DNA of 64,000 nucleotides from Gibbula magus (GCA_936450465.1 OW388300.1:51012551-51076550); one strand, 5' to 3'; counted from the first letter of the stretch, positions 48,236-61,179 are shown. A program made the numbers and translations. The notes: generated by a model from the sequence alone, not told the origin.

Positions 48236-48418
48236 TTACCTATATAAGGGCCAGCTAAAGATCATTAGATTATTCTTGCCCCTTACATTCACTTTTCTAT
48301 CATCTGCCATTGGGTACAAGTCGGATTCATCCATTAAATCTTTATTCAAAACTCCATCAACTGAGTTTTCTATAATCAATTGCTGTATTTTCAAAGGACG
48401 TTGGTGACTATATTTCAT
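48236..48418 (-). CDS. Small upstream ORF of the transposon, 60 aa
   Basis: Minus-strand frame MKYSHQRPLKIQQLIIENSV ... NNLMIFSWPLYR. A donor AG|GTAAAT falls inside the last codon. Unspliced, or spliced to either downstream acceptor, the codon completes as Arg and is followed directly by TAA, so the peptide ends the same way in all three transcript forms. It could be a short regulatory uORF or a chance frame. No domain is recognised. Confidence 0.35.
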   Translation of the reverse strand: MKYSHQRPLKIQQLIIENSVDGVLNKDLMDESDLYPMADDRKVNVRGKNNLMIFSWPLYR

Positions 48419-48933
48419 TTGTGTGACCCATTTATATTGTAAAATTAATTAAAATTGTAAATTAAACGTTTTGGAATCATAGTGTTCTATCTCCATTTAT
48501 TTTTTGAAAATGCTAGTTTATGCCTAATAAATACTTTAAGTTCATGAAAGAAACAAATTTGTAAATAAAAATGTTATATAAATGTTTAGGTAAGTTTCTG
48601 TTACTGTATTTCACTTGAATTTTGACAAAAATATCATTAAAAGTACTCACCACTATGCCATGCTTCCTTTGGGATCTTCAGGATCATAAGGTTATATATC
48701 CATGTGACTTGGAACCATAGGGTTCTATCTCCAGGTCACATGATCTTGTTCAGTGCTGTGATTGGATGTGGACATAGAACCTTCTGGTTCTGACGAACAT
48801 TTTAGTTTTTGGACATAGAACCATATAATTTTTTTTAAAAAGTGCTTTAGGTTAAAGATATGGACTTGAAATTGTTATAAAATCATGCAGAATGATGTAT
48901 AAATAAGGAAAAAAGGAAAACCTCAATTTTCAA
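48419..48933. other. Transposon 5' non-coding region with subterminal motifs
   Basis: Presumed promoter side of the three ORFs. Copies of GGTTCTATSTCCA in both orientations lie near 48483, 48720, 48770 and 48812. Confidence 0.5.
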
Positions 48934-48971
48934 GAAAAGTGGACATAGAACCTTCTGTTTCTCGGGCGACG
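48934..48971 (-). repeat. Transposon terminal inverted repeat, right
   Basis: Pairs with 44083-44120. Followed by ATGT target duplication and a 54-bp block (48972-49025) that also follows the empty site at 55622. Confidence 0.85.
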
Positions 48972-49025
48972 ATGTTGTTGAAATATATAATAGAATAAAA
49001 CCAGTAAATATTAAATGAAATCAAG

Positions 49026-51987
49026 TTCACATTTTCGCTTTTGACCTTGGAACATAGAACCTATGTGAACTACGTTTTTTTTATTTTGAGCATTTTTTTA
49101 ACACCATAATTTTTTGGTTTTATTTTTGCTCAAAATTAAATTTTGGCCCAAACCATGATTTTTCGGCCTTACATGGTGTATCTGCTCTTTTCTCTGGTCG
49201 AGTTTGGATATCACTCTAAACAAGTTCAATTCTCATGATAGACCGATTCAACATCTAACTGGCTTAGCTGATTTATGGCACTTTTCGAGAGAGATTTGGT
49301 ATGCATGAGAGTGTGAGAACTTACTCCATCGTCTTCAGTTTGAGATCATTCATTGTAAACATGACCTGATTAGCAATATCCTGGCGGATGTGCTGCTGCA
49401 TCCATATCGATAAACAACCCTTAGGTATGTGGTATCATGTGAACTTTATATATGATTTGTTTTCTAATCTAACACTGTTAGATTTGGGATAACACTACCG
49501 TCAATAGTACAGATTCTTGTACTTTTTCGGGCCAAGTCCCTAGCAGGATTCGAACCCACACCCTCAGAGTTAGGCACTATCGCCAGCACTGACCGTGTTT
49601 TCAAATCCCTGACATGATATTGTCTTAAGCATTCAATTGAAAATGCTAACCAAGTTTATTTATTTTATTTAGCTATCTTTAAACTATGTGTGAACATAAC
49701 ATAATTCACATGATTTAGTTTCATATCAATTTTGTGGACAGGTTGTCCATTTAACCTTTCTACTTTTACACCAGTCATTGGTTTATCTTTCAATTTTATT
49801 GTGGGTATATTTCTCTATGAATTAAATGAATAAATGAATGTCTAATGAAGATATAATGAACAAAATAAAACGTTATTCTTTATTATAAGATACAATATAT
49901 CAAACAACTCAAATCGATTTGATCTTGTTTCCGTTTCATAGCAACCATTTAATGTGTGCAACTCAGAACCAACGTCCGATTGCCCCAGACATACACGTCT
50001 GTCTTTTATTTTCTACATTGATATGTACTTTTGCAAACTCTTTCCGGAACATACCGATGTGACTACAGTTCTGATAACACAAGCTTTCATTATCATATGA
50101 TCATGTCAAAGGAGAATGAAATCAAAATAAAACAAAAATGTGTGTGTTTTTTTTTATAATAAATAAATATATATGGCTTATGACGTTGTCTTTCTGAGGA
50201 CGCCATAAGAAGACAACGTCTCAAAGATCCCATGATGCTCACCGAATAGTGTGAAACTGGTCGGGAATAAAAAACAAAAACATGTTCAGCCTTTGTTTCC
50301 TTGTTTCAGTATTTCGAATGCCTGTATAATGAGGTAAATTGCCGTAACAGTTACTGTTGAAACAACTTAAGAGTCATGTAAATATACATGTTTCATTTCA
50401 TAAACATTAATTTGAGAAATGACAAAACAAACAGTGTACAATGCATAGTGCGACACAATTTATTATGCTCAAGCAGTACCAAATCATGTTCATCGTGAGT
50501 TGAAATCCACCGAGCAAACACTTTGTGAATACTCACAGGTAACAAAGGCAGTTTGAGTCACATATTCATTTACCGAACGTCAATCTTCAGTGTTCATTAT
50601 GTGACTTGTGAAGGGATTTTAGAATTAGCTGCTTAATATTCAGTTTAGCTCGCCGTGTGATCTGCGAGTCGCCATTTGCAACCGAGCGGAAGAGTCGCAA
50701 CTCTCGTTAGTCTCTTCGGGGGATGGGCTCGCCCACGTCAACAGGAAGCGAGTTTGAATTCTCCGTCCTTAAGTTGAATATCTGCCAAGGCTCGCAAAAT
50801 ACAATGTGTATTTCTAATGCAGGATATTGACCATCCCAAAACACACGAGCATGATAACCTCTATATAACATACAATAACAATTGGATACATTTATAATCC
50901 GTTAAATTTTAGAATTTCCTCTGTTCCTCTTAATGTCAAAAAATTTTTAAGCAACAATTTTGAACTTGAGGATAATTTGTGAACAATATAAAATTGAAAA
51001 TGAAAATAATATTGACCAAGGGACTAAATTAAGTGTATTCAGAGAAGAATTAAGTCAGATTTCATATGTCTGAAGACATAAGGAGACTCATGAGCGTTAC
51101 TAAGCTTCCTGGTTGGATGTAGCGAAATCACTTGACGAGTGTGTACTCTTATGTCATTATACAGAAAATTACTCAAAGGCAATGTCATTACATAAATGTA
51201 ATCTGTGAGAACAGTTTTGACTCGATAATGTCATAAATAATAGATTATTTGTCCTTACATATATATGTAAAACAATTATATGAACATTGTACTTTTTTAC
51301 AAAGCTTTTGTGCTTTTCTTTTTTTTCTCCTTCTGAACCGGGAACTATCACCATGTTTAAGATATTTAAGAGAAATTACTGTGAAAAACAGACATGGGAC
51401 ACGCCATAACCCGTTTGATAACGTAAGAAAACGTAAGAGTACGCCTAAACTAAACATCTCTTTTGATGATTCTGCCATTTCAAGAACCCAATTAAAGTTC
51501 ATACGAGATCTCCAGCACAAAACCAAACACAGTTATCTCCTTAGTTTTATATGCTTGTCAATCTTCCTTTGAACTGCGAGTCAGTGGCAATATTCTGTAT
51601 CTGTGGATGATTGAACATTTTGCTTCTATGCCTCTCCGAAGATTAGTCACGTTGTCTCTCTTTTGATGTTCGATTCCATAACAATACAATGCAATAATCT
51701 GTGTGCGCAATATGTATCTTCACTATTTGAACTCCCTCATGTACTACCGTGTGTGATGTAAGGTAATACACAAACTTGAATCTTAGAATACTTGTTTCCT
51801 ATGAGGAATAGGTATCATTGTAACACTATATATATTAATGCTATTTCATCTCAGTGAATTAACACTACTACTTTGCTGATACTTCACAAAGTTTTAAACA
51901 CGGAGTTATTAAGGTGGAGAATTGGAAATGCACAATGATCAAAGGTAATACTCCCACAGTGATTATGTTGGTTGTTTTCTGTCAGTG
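49026..51987. repeat. 3-kb segmental repeat R, copy 2 (truncated at its right end)
   Basis: Near-identical to 41062-44082 with scattered substitutions and small indels. It diverges after TTTTCTGTCAGTG, where the others continue ATAACCTGCTAC and this copy has CTAAACGCGCGGCAGGGG before the exon duplicate. Confidence 0.85.
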
Positions 51988-52006
51988 CTAAACGCGCGGC
52001 AGGGGA

Positions 52007-52603
52007 TAATAAAATGCTATATATAGTAGATTAAAAAATGGATACGAAATGCTTTTTCAAGTTTGTTTATATAAATAATAAGATTCCGATCTCTTCATAC
52101 ATTTAGACATTTATTTCAAGAAAAGAATTCTGTTTTCAGTTACCGTTCAATACAACCAACTGGCTTATGGCCGTCCTCCTGGAAATATTTCTTTAGAGAA
52201 ATGTCTCTGGAATCGATTTTAGTCTCTAAAACATTGAACAATATGTTATATTAAAAGCATTTATATAGATAGTTCCACGATTGTAGAAGAATTAGGTCTT
52301 GATGTTCACATGGCAATAATGAATTCAATGGCTCTGAAGTACATGGACGTACCTTTTGGTTTATCTTCATTTCTGGTTCTTGGTTTGATTTTTTCGACCA
52401 CGTTTGATCCTTCGATGGCTCTCACCAAGGCTTCCGATCCTTCATAACACACGACATACTTTTACCAACATGAACTTTTTAAACATAAATATATTGTAAG
52501 TTACTGGTTAAGAATCATAGGCAATTGAGCAATTGATGTGCAAATAAGGTGACCTATATAACTATATAACTAAAACTAGGACTGTCGCTGCAGTACTTGG
52601 GTG
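52007..52603 (-). pseudogene. Duplicate of exons A and B, frame intact
   Basis: This block duplicates about 40485-41061. On the minus strand exon A (52444 down to a GTACGT donor near 52350) reads CYEGSEALVRAIEGSNVVEK...NEDKPK. It joins in phase to exon B, TKIDSRDISLKKYFQEDGHK, then a GTAACTG donor near 52142. Unlike the first copy, no 17-bp insertion or 2-bp gain is present, and the exit phase matches exon C at 40472, so this copy keeps the ancestral frame. Downstream exons are missing here, so it is a gene fragment. Confidence 0.6.
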
Positions 52604-55600
52604 TTCACATTTTCGCTTTTGACCTTGGAACATAGAACCTATGTGAACTACGTTTTTTTGATTTTGAGCATTTTTTTAACACCATAATTTTTTGGTTTTA
52701 TTTTTGCTCAAAATTAAATTTTGGCCCAAACCATGATTTTTCGGCCTTACATGGTGTATCTGCTCTTTTCTCTGGTCGAGTTTGGATATCACTCTAAACA
52801 AGTTCAATTCTCATGATAGACCGATTCAACATCTAACTGGCTTAGCTGATTTATGGCACTTTTCGAGAGAGATTTGGTATGCATGAGAGTGTGAGAACTT
52901 ACTCCATCGTCTTCAGTTTGAGATCATTCATTGTAAACATGACCTGATTAGCAATATCCTGGCGGATGTGCTGCTGCATCCATATCGATAAACAACCCTT
53001 AGGTATGTGGTATCATGTGAACTTTATATATGATTTGTTTTCTAATCTAACACTGTTAGATTTGGGATAACACTACCGTCAATAGTACAGATTCTTGTAC
53101 TTTTTCGGGCCAAGTCCCTAGCAGGATTCGAACCCACACCCTCAGAGTTAGGCACTATCGCCAGCACTGACCGTGTTTTCAAATCCCTGACATGATATTG
53201 TTTTAAGCATTCAATTGAAAATGCTAACCAAGTTTATTTATTTTATTTAGCTATCTTTAAACTATGTGTGAACATAACATAATTCACATGATTTAGTTTC
53301 ATATCAATTTTGTGGACAGGTTGTCCATTTAACCTTTCTACTTTTACACCAGTCATTGGTTTATCTTTCAATTTTATTGTGGGTATATTTCTCTATGAAT
53401 TAAATGAATAAATGAATGTCTAATGAAGATATAATGAACAAAATAAAACGTTATTCTTTATTATAAGATACAATATATCAAACAACTCAAATCGATTTGA
53501 TCTTGTTTCCGTTTCATAGCAACCATTTAATGTGTGCAACTCAGAACCAACGTCCGATTGCCCCAGACATACACGTCTGTCTTTTATTTTCTACATTGAT
53601 ATGTACTTTTGCAAACTCTTTCCGGAACATACCGATGTGACTACAGTTCTGATAACACAAGCTTTCATTATCATATGATCATGTCAAAGGAGAATGAAAT
53701 CAAAATAAAACAAAAATGTGTGTGTTTTTTTTTATAATAAATAAATATATATGGCTTATGACGTTGTCTTTCTGAGGACGCCATAAGAAGACAACGTCTC
53801 AAAGATCCCATGATGCTCACTGAATAGTGTGAAACTGGTCGGGAATAAAAAACAAAAACATGTTCAGCCTTTGTTTCCTTGTTTCAGTATTTCGAATGCC
53901 TGTATAATGAGGTAAATTGCCGTAACAGTTACTGTTGAAACAACTTAAGAGTCATGTAAATATACATGTTTCATTTCATAAACATTAATTTGAGAAATGA
54001 CAAAACAAACAGTGTACAATGCATAGTGCGACACAATTTATTATGCTCAAGCAGTACCAAATCATGTTCATCGTGAGTTGAAATCCACCGAGCAAACACT
54101 TTGTGAATACTCACAGGTAACAAAGGCAGTTTGAGTCACATATTCATTTACCGAACGTCAATCTTCAGTGTTCATTATGTGACTTGTGAAGGGATTTTAG
54201 AATTAGCTGCTTAATATTCAGTTTAGCTCGCCGTGTGATCTGCGAGTCGCCATTTGCAACCGAGCGGAAGAGTCGCAACTCTCGTTAGTCTCTTCGGGGG
54301 ATGGGCTCGCCCACGTCAACAGGAAGCGAGTTTGAATTCTCCGTCCTTAAGTTGAATATCTGCCAAGGCTCGCAAAATACAATGTGTATTTCTAATGCAG
54401 GATATTGACCATCCCAAAACACACGAGCATGATAACCTCTATATAACATACAATAACAATTGGATACATTTATAATCCGTTAAATTTTAGAATTTCCTCT
54501 GTTCCTCTTAATGTCAAAAAATTTTTAAGCAACAATTTTGAACTTGAGGATAATTTGTGAACAATATAAAATTGAAAATGAAAATAATATTGACCAAGGG
54601 ACTAAATTAAGTGTATTCAGAGAAGAATTAAGTCAGATTTCATATGTCTGAAGACATAAGGAGACTCATGAGCGTTACTAAGCTTCCTGGTTGGATGTAG
54701 CGAAATCACTTGACGAGTGTGTACTCTTATGTCATTATACAGAAAATTACTCAAAGGCAATGTCATTACATAAATGTAATCTGTGAGAACGGTTTTGACT
54801 CGATAATGTCATAAATAATAGATTATTTGTCCTTACATATATATGTAAAACAATTATATGAACATTGTACTTTTTTACAAAGCTTTTGTGCTTTTCTTTT
54901 TTTTCTCCTTCTGAACCGGGAACTATCACCATGTTTAAGATATTTAAGAGAAATTACTGTGAAAAACAGACATGGGACACGCCATAACCCGTTTGATAAC
55001 GTAAGAAAACGTAAGAGTACGCCTAAACTAAACATCTCTTTTGATGATTCTGCCATTTCAAGAACCCAATTAAAGTTCATACGAGATCTCCAGCACAAAA
55101 CCAAACACAGTTATCTCCTTAGTTTTATATGCTTGTCAATCTTCCTTTGAACTGCGAGTCAGTGGCAATATTCTGTATCTGTGGATGATTGAACATTTTG
55201 CTTCTATGCCTCTCCGAAGATTAGTCACGCTGTCTCTCTTTTGATGTTCGATTCCATAACAATACAATGCAATAATCTGTGTGCGCAATATGTATCTTCA
55301 CTTCCCTATTTGAACTCCCTCATGTACTACCGTGTGTGATGTAAGGTAATACACAAACTTGAATCTTAGAATACTTGTTTCCTATGAGGAATAGGTATCA
55401 TTGTAACACTATATATATTAATGCTATTTCATCTCAGTGAATTAACACTACTACTTTGCTGATACTTCACAAAGTTTTAAACACGGAGTTATTAAGGTGG
55501 AGAATTGAAAATGCACAATGATCAAAGGAAATTCTTCTACAGTGATTATGTTGGTTGTTTTCTGTCAGTGATAACCTGCTACTTGCCTTTTATGTTTCGT

Positions 55601-55625
55601 TCTATTGTAGTCCCTTTCGGCATGT
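52604..55625. repeat. 3-kb segmental repeat R, copy 3 (with empty transposon site)
   Basis: Full-length copy of 41062-44082. At 55622-55625 it carries a single ATGT and runs straight into TGTTGAAATATATAATAG, the sequence found on the right flank of the transposon in copy 1. Confidence 0.9.
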
Positions 55626-55675
55626 TGTTGAAATATATAATAGAATAAAACCAGTAAATATTAAATGAAATCAAT

Positions 55676-57647
55676 TCCTTTGAAAATGAAAATGAGCGCT
55701 GTGAAATTTCATAATTCTCGTTCATATTAGATACTTTGGACATAAGAAAACATAACAAAATACTGAATTAAAATGTGGAATCATTTTCATAGCCGAGGGA
55801 TAAATATATTTGATTTTAAAAGGAAATTATTGCGATGTTGTTGTTATAATTGTTTGACATTAGTTTCGAATATAAAATACATACATTTAAATTTAAAATA
55901 CATTGCAAAAAGGCAGATACTTTCTTAATTAAAACTTCTCATACGTTAGTGTTTGTATTTTGTAAGGTATTTGTAACAGCGGTATGAAGTTAATAGTTAA
56001 AGTAGATGATACCGCCTCATATGCAACAGGAACAGTGGTTTTCTTCGGTAGGTTTGAAGTACAAGTGAAAACTTACTCCCACTCGCTCTTGAGTGTATTT
56101 CTGTTATTTCAATCGTTCAAATGGAAAACTGCACTTATATGCCACACCACTGTCGATTTATACGTCGCATCAATTTCTTCGGATATGATTAATCCTTTTG
56201 TATGGATACCGCTTATCCGGTCGTGATGTTTTAACCTTTAACGTACCAACATATTGTATTAAATTTTAATAATTAATGGCAATTTAGAGAAAATATAATT
56301 TTAAAAAACGTGCTACCGCGCCTTTAAAGACACAATTTTCAGATGAAATAATCCAAAATTAATCACGTTTACACTACATGTATGTTGTTAAAAATATCTC
56401 TTTATAATATTTCACTTTTTTCTAGCTAATATTGCAAGCAAAATGTTGCATATCAGCACAGCTTGTGAAAACCAATTTATGATACTTCTATAGTTGTTTA
56501 TATCCTGATATTAGGGTAGTCTTCATATGTATTTAATTCCAAACAATGTTAGGCGTGTTAATTAAATGCATATTAAAAGTTGAGAATATCTAGCTATGGA
56601 GAAAAAAAACATGATAATAAAAGGCAATTTTATCACGTGATTTATATAACATAATCACAGACGAATCAACTGTTCAGATCCACTTGATGTTCTTAACTGT
56701 TTCAAACAGCAAGGTAAGTTTAACGGTAAATAGATGTATTTAAAAAATTTACTTCGATAATAACTTTACTCGAAGTAATATTTATGATTGTCTGCAAAAT
56801 ATTTCTTGTTCTTCTTGTCAACTACCTGTGAAATATATTTTAACCATATTGACTATAGAACTATACATACTCTGTAGTTGTTTAAGACAAATATTTAATA
56901 AATTTTCTGTATCTGTTTTGATTTTGTGAATATGACCATTAATAAGAATATTAGTTTGAGATGAAAATGACAATGATAATAAAAGTACTAATGTTTAAAA
57001 AAGAAAATTCGCTGTACCCTAATGTGTTTTGAAATAAAGTATAGTTTTGCCCTGAACTATTATAGTTAAAGCACGAGGACGTAAGTCTAAGATGCCAAAT
57101 GATCAGATACAGGTAACATTCTGCTTCTAATAACTAAATAACTTAATAAAAAAATATTGTTTACATCCTGTATATTAATAATCCATGAACAGGGCCAACC
57201 ATTAACCATGAATTATGGGTAGAGCTTGATCAGGACTAAGCGTGGCGGCGGAACGTAAAATTGCCTAAATCAACTGTTTGCTGCCATCATAAAAGTAGTT
57301 GTTCATTGTCCCACTGCTAATTTTGGATAGCAGTTGCAAACCATGGAAAGGCGTACAAACTGTATTGATTGCGATGTATGAGAGCAGTCGACTGAAGCGA
57401 ATCGACGTTACGTTACCATTGGCACACTTGATTACGAGGGCGAGGCGTGGAACAGCGGAAACGTCATTCAAGTGTTACATCATACCAAAAAACTATACCT
57501 TTATTGTCTGATAAAGTACTTTTTTCCGATTGTTATAACCGCTAGGCATCTTCGAAAGGATAATACATGTGTGTCATCTGTCACAGTCAAAGTGGTTTGC
57601 AATAACCTATTATCGTTAAAGCAATGAGTTTTACTCATGGTTACATT
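55676..57647. other. Intergenic, AT-rich
   Basis: No supported gene. Frames at 55984-56226 and 57265-57511 have no recognisable domain. Confidence 0.4.
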
Positions 57648-58232
57648 ATGTCAATGGAGTCATTGGCTCTGTAGCGCATCAGGACTTCATTGATTTATTA
57701 TCTAAGGTGGAATATCTCAGTTATCTCAAGTAATACATTTACCAAATTTACAATTTAGAATCTCATTTGGCAAAGGAGTCTGTACACGACAGTTCAGCTT
57801 GCTAGAGCTTTTTGTACTGGAAAAGAAGATAAAAGAAGGTTTTCAGGTCATGACCCCTGTGACCCATATTTGGGGACACAGGGTCAACAGATATACAATA
57901 TAGAATTCCCATTGCCTAATGAGTCTGCACACAACATTTCAGAAGATGAAAATAGGTTTTCAGGTCATGACCCCTGTGACCCATATTTGGGTTTATTGGG
58001 TCACCAAATCTACACATTAGAATCCCCATTTGCCAAGGCGTCTGCATACATTTCATTTTCTAGAGATGTTCATACTTGGGAAGAAGATGAAAATGGATTG
58101 AGCAAGCGTTACAAAATCTACAATTTGCGAAAATACAAAATGCGAAAAGTTTACAGACGGACGGATGGACGAACGGACGGCGCCGGACATCATACCATAA
58201 GCCCACCGAAACTTTCAGGCCAGATGAGCTAA
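57648..58232 (-). repeat. Family B repeat, copy 7 (reverse)
   Basis: It begins GGAGTCATTGGCTCTGTAGC and GCATCAGGACTTCATTGA and has two GGTCATGACCCCTGTGACCC modules. It ends GACGGACGGATGGACGAACG, CATAAGCCCACCGAAAC and TTTCAGGCCAGATGAGCTAA. Confidence 0.7.
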
Positions 58233-58739
58233 GAACTAATAAAAGTAGGCCATATAAACGCACAATTTAAAAATCGCTATCAAATAGTGTACACACGATT
58301 TCAGTTTTCAATGGATTTCGGACGAAGAAAAAAGGTTTATAGGTTGTGACCGCTGTTGTACTTTGGGACAACAGGGATATCAAACCTACAATGTATAATA
58401 TCCAACAGCTTCCTCTAGAAGAAAGTTACAATAGCTTTTTAGCACCTGATCCAAACCATTTGCGTTCACAGGGTCACCGAGTCGACAACTACAATGCTCA
58501 TTTTCCAGCTTTTAAGAGCTTCACGTAAAGAAGTAGAAAGTGTAATAAGGGTTTTTAGGTTGTGAAGCGAGTTATTGTTTAACGCCGCTTGGGCAATTTT
58601 GCAGCCATTCGCAGCGAGAAATTTTGAGTTAATCACCTAATTTTGAAATAGAATTGCAAAAGCAAACAAGTAACGACACGAAGGTCGTAAAAAAACACCA
58701 GCAAATTATCCCAGACAGTTAGTTAAAAGCTGATTTAGA
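58233..58739. other. Intergenic with family B-like remnants
   Basis: Degenerate modules (TTTATAGGTTGTGACCGCTG near 58336) continue for about 250 bp; nothing coding. Confidence 0.4.
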
Positions 58740-60190
58740 AAATATAAAATTTATTACTTGTCAAAAAGGTTTATTGCCTTTAAGAATTTAAAAATTTAAA
58801 AATTTAAAAAGTGACTAAAAACTGTGTCAATTGAAATATCTGGTAAAACGTTTCCCTGATAGGTGCAGTGTCCCAACAACACTCACATAAAATGTGTTTA
58901 ACAGATAGGGGACACTGGCAGGGAATAAAAAATGGAGGATCTTCCCCATTTAAAAGAAAAGAATGTGTTAAATGCATGTGTCCAATACGACATCGTCGTA
59001 GGACACACGTTCTCCTGCCGGGTAAAAGAGGATAGAGATTTATAGCCTAGATGAGGTTGAATAACGTGAAGTTTGTTATGTTGTTGTTGGTCCCATTGGG
59101 ACTTCCAACGTTGTTTAATGTACTATTTGATAGCAGGTTTAGAATCTGTATATGGTACTTTAGTAAGAGATATGTTTGAGGTTTAATGCTGATTTAGCGA
59201 CTGAGTCAGCTTTGTTATTACCTTTTATACCTATATGGCTAGGAAGCCAGCAAAAGACTATGTCGCATTTGAGACAAGAATTATGTAGTGATAAAATAAC
59301 CCTGATAATTGGGCGATCACTCTAACAGTTTAATTGCATGTAAGCAAGAAATTGAATCAGAAAAATAATGTAATTATTAGGAGTTGAGTTTTAATGTGAT
59401 GGACGGCCTTAAGGGTGGCCTTAAGGATGGCCTTAGCTTCTGCAGTAAATATGCTGCTGCCATCATGCAGCTGTGAAGCAAATGTTGTTGAAACGGAGTC
59501 CCCTAACGCTAATAGCTGTGGGTCCATCCTTAGAACTGTCAGTGTAAATTGGTTTATAGTCTGCGAAAAAATAGCGTAGTTAAAAAAATGCCTGTTGAAA
59601 TATATATTGGTCTGTATTACATTTTTTATGAGTAGATAAAGAAAGGTTGACACGGGGCTTGACCACCTGCCACGGCGGAGTGGCAAGCAGACCGTGTTCT
59701 GCTATTGTTGTGAGGTCGATATCGAAATCTTCAACAACATAACATATTGTTGAAGTCTAATACCGAGTGGTGGTATTGCTTTAGGTTTTGAGTCATACAA
59801 CTGCTGGTATTCTGGGTTGAAAACGCATTTGTATGCAGGATTAAAAGGATTTGATTTTAATTTGGTTATATATTGAAGTGCTAGCTTGATGCGCCGTTCT
59901 TCCAGAGATGGCTCATCAGGTTCAGCATAAAGGCTTTCAACAGGTGAAGTTCTCAAGGCCCAAAGACAAAGTCTGAGACCTTGATGGTGGATTGTATCCA
60001 GCATTCTGATGTAAGAGGGGCAGGCAGATCCATAAATTATGGATCCATAATCCAGTTTGAAGCGGATGAGTGATCAATAGCTATGAAGAAGAGTTTATTC
60101 ATCTCCACCCCATTTATTATTTGAATACGACCTTTAAAAGGTCTAATGCCTTCAAGCATTGAGCTTTCAGGTTTTTAATGTGTGAGATAA
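58740..60190 (-). pseudogene. I-clade-like LINE, RT end plus RNase H, broken
   Basis: Read on the minus strand over several frames: RT thumb (NLKAQCLKALDLLKVV, KLDYGSIIYGSACPSYIRML), an intact stretch at 60004-59702 (HHQGLRLCLWALRTSPVESL, SLEERRIKLALQYITKL), then RNase H segments (DGSSIFTAEAKAIL, CDIVFCWLPSHIGIKGNNKA) and a C-terminal part with WDTAP. RNase H after RT, with this tail, is typical of the I/Nimb group of LINEs. Many stops and frameshifts, and no endonuclease or catalytic RT region, so it is a dead 5'-truncated copy. Confidence 0.75.
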
Positions 60191-60375
60191 TATATAATTA
60201 TACTACCCAATAAGAATATTCCCATTTGAACCTCCAAATTTGTTTAACGTATTTACACCCCTTGGGAGTTTTTTTACTTTTGTTCATGCTGAAGGTTCTC
60301 ATGTTGAAGCCTCATATAATAATGCTAAAAACTGAATGCAGCATTGCCTAGCACAGACTAGCAGTATCAATACAA

Positions 60376-60379
<4 letters not shown>

Positions 60380-60424
<45 letters not shown>
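60380..60424. repeat. (TA)n microsatellite
   Basis: About 45 bp of TA; matched by a longer run at 61770-61827 in unit 2. Confidence 0.95.
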
Positions 60425-60425
<1 letters not shown>

Positions 60426-60952
60426 TCATAACATCAATAAAGTGACCGTCCATACCGTCCGAATACATTGTGAATAAGTCACTGTCACCAGTTCTAATTA
60501 TTATATAGACTTGTAAACAGTTTTTTAAATATTGTAAATTTTGACGAAGCTATAAATCTACTATATATTTCACCATTCCCTGACAATGTCACAATATTCA
60601 AAGAATAAACTTACAAAAGAATATATTTTGTAAAACGTGAGGACTGTAAATTATTTATGACAAGATTAAGACTGTTGCGTTTGAACACTGACTGACAGAC
60701 TGACTGGCATTTGGGGCCACGTGACCCATATTGCTAATACAAAATGACTGCACACAGTGCGCATATTACATATTTCATCCATCCAAACAGGCAAATTTAT
60801 TTTTAAGTACAATGACAATGATCAAGTAACTTTTATATTTGCACATGATAACAACTGACACATTTTTGACTTGGATGGATTTACTTAGAAATATTCAGGT
60901 ATGAACGGTTGTACTGAACTTGTTTTATAATATTGAAAAACGTAGCAAATGT

Positions 60953-61147
60953 AGTAGTAGTAGCAGCAGTTATAGAAGCAGTAGTAGTGGCAGTAGCAGC
61001 ATATATAGTAGTAGTTGTAGTGGTAGAAGAAGTATTAGCAGTAGGAATAGTAGTGTTAGTAATATTAGTAGTAGAAGCAGTAGAATTAGCAGCAGTAACA
61101 GTGGTTGAAGTAGAAGTAGTAGCATTATTAGTGTTAGAAATACAAGT

Positions 61148-61179
<32 letters not shown>

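Larger units (their letters stand above)
44083..48971 (-). mobile_element. 4.9-kb DNA transposon (Sola-like) carrying an F-box/LRR gene
   Basis: The ends are inverted repeats of about 38 bp with two mismatches, starting CGTCGCCC(T/G)AGAAACAG and reading on through AAGGTTCTAT and TCCACTTTTC. ATGT occurs on both sides (44079-44082, 48972-48975). The paralogous site at 55622-55625 has a single ATGT without the element, which proves insertion with a 4-bp target duplication. On the minus strand it carries a 60-aa frame, an F-box/LRR ORF and a transposase ORF, all intact. Four-bp duplications and this transposase type suggest the Sola superfamily; that class is inferred, not tested. Intact ORFs and a clean empty site indicate a young, possibly active element. 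Confidence 0.85.
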
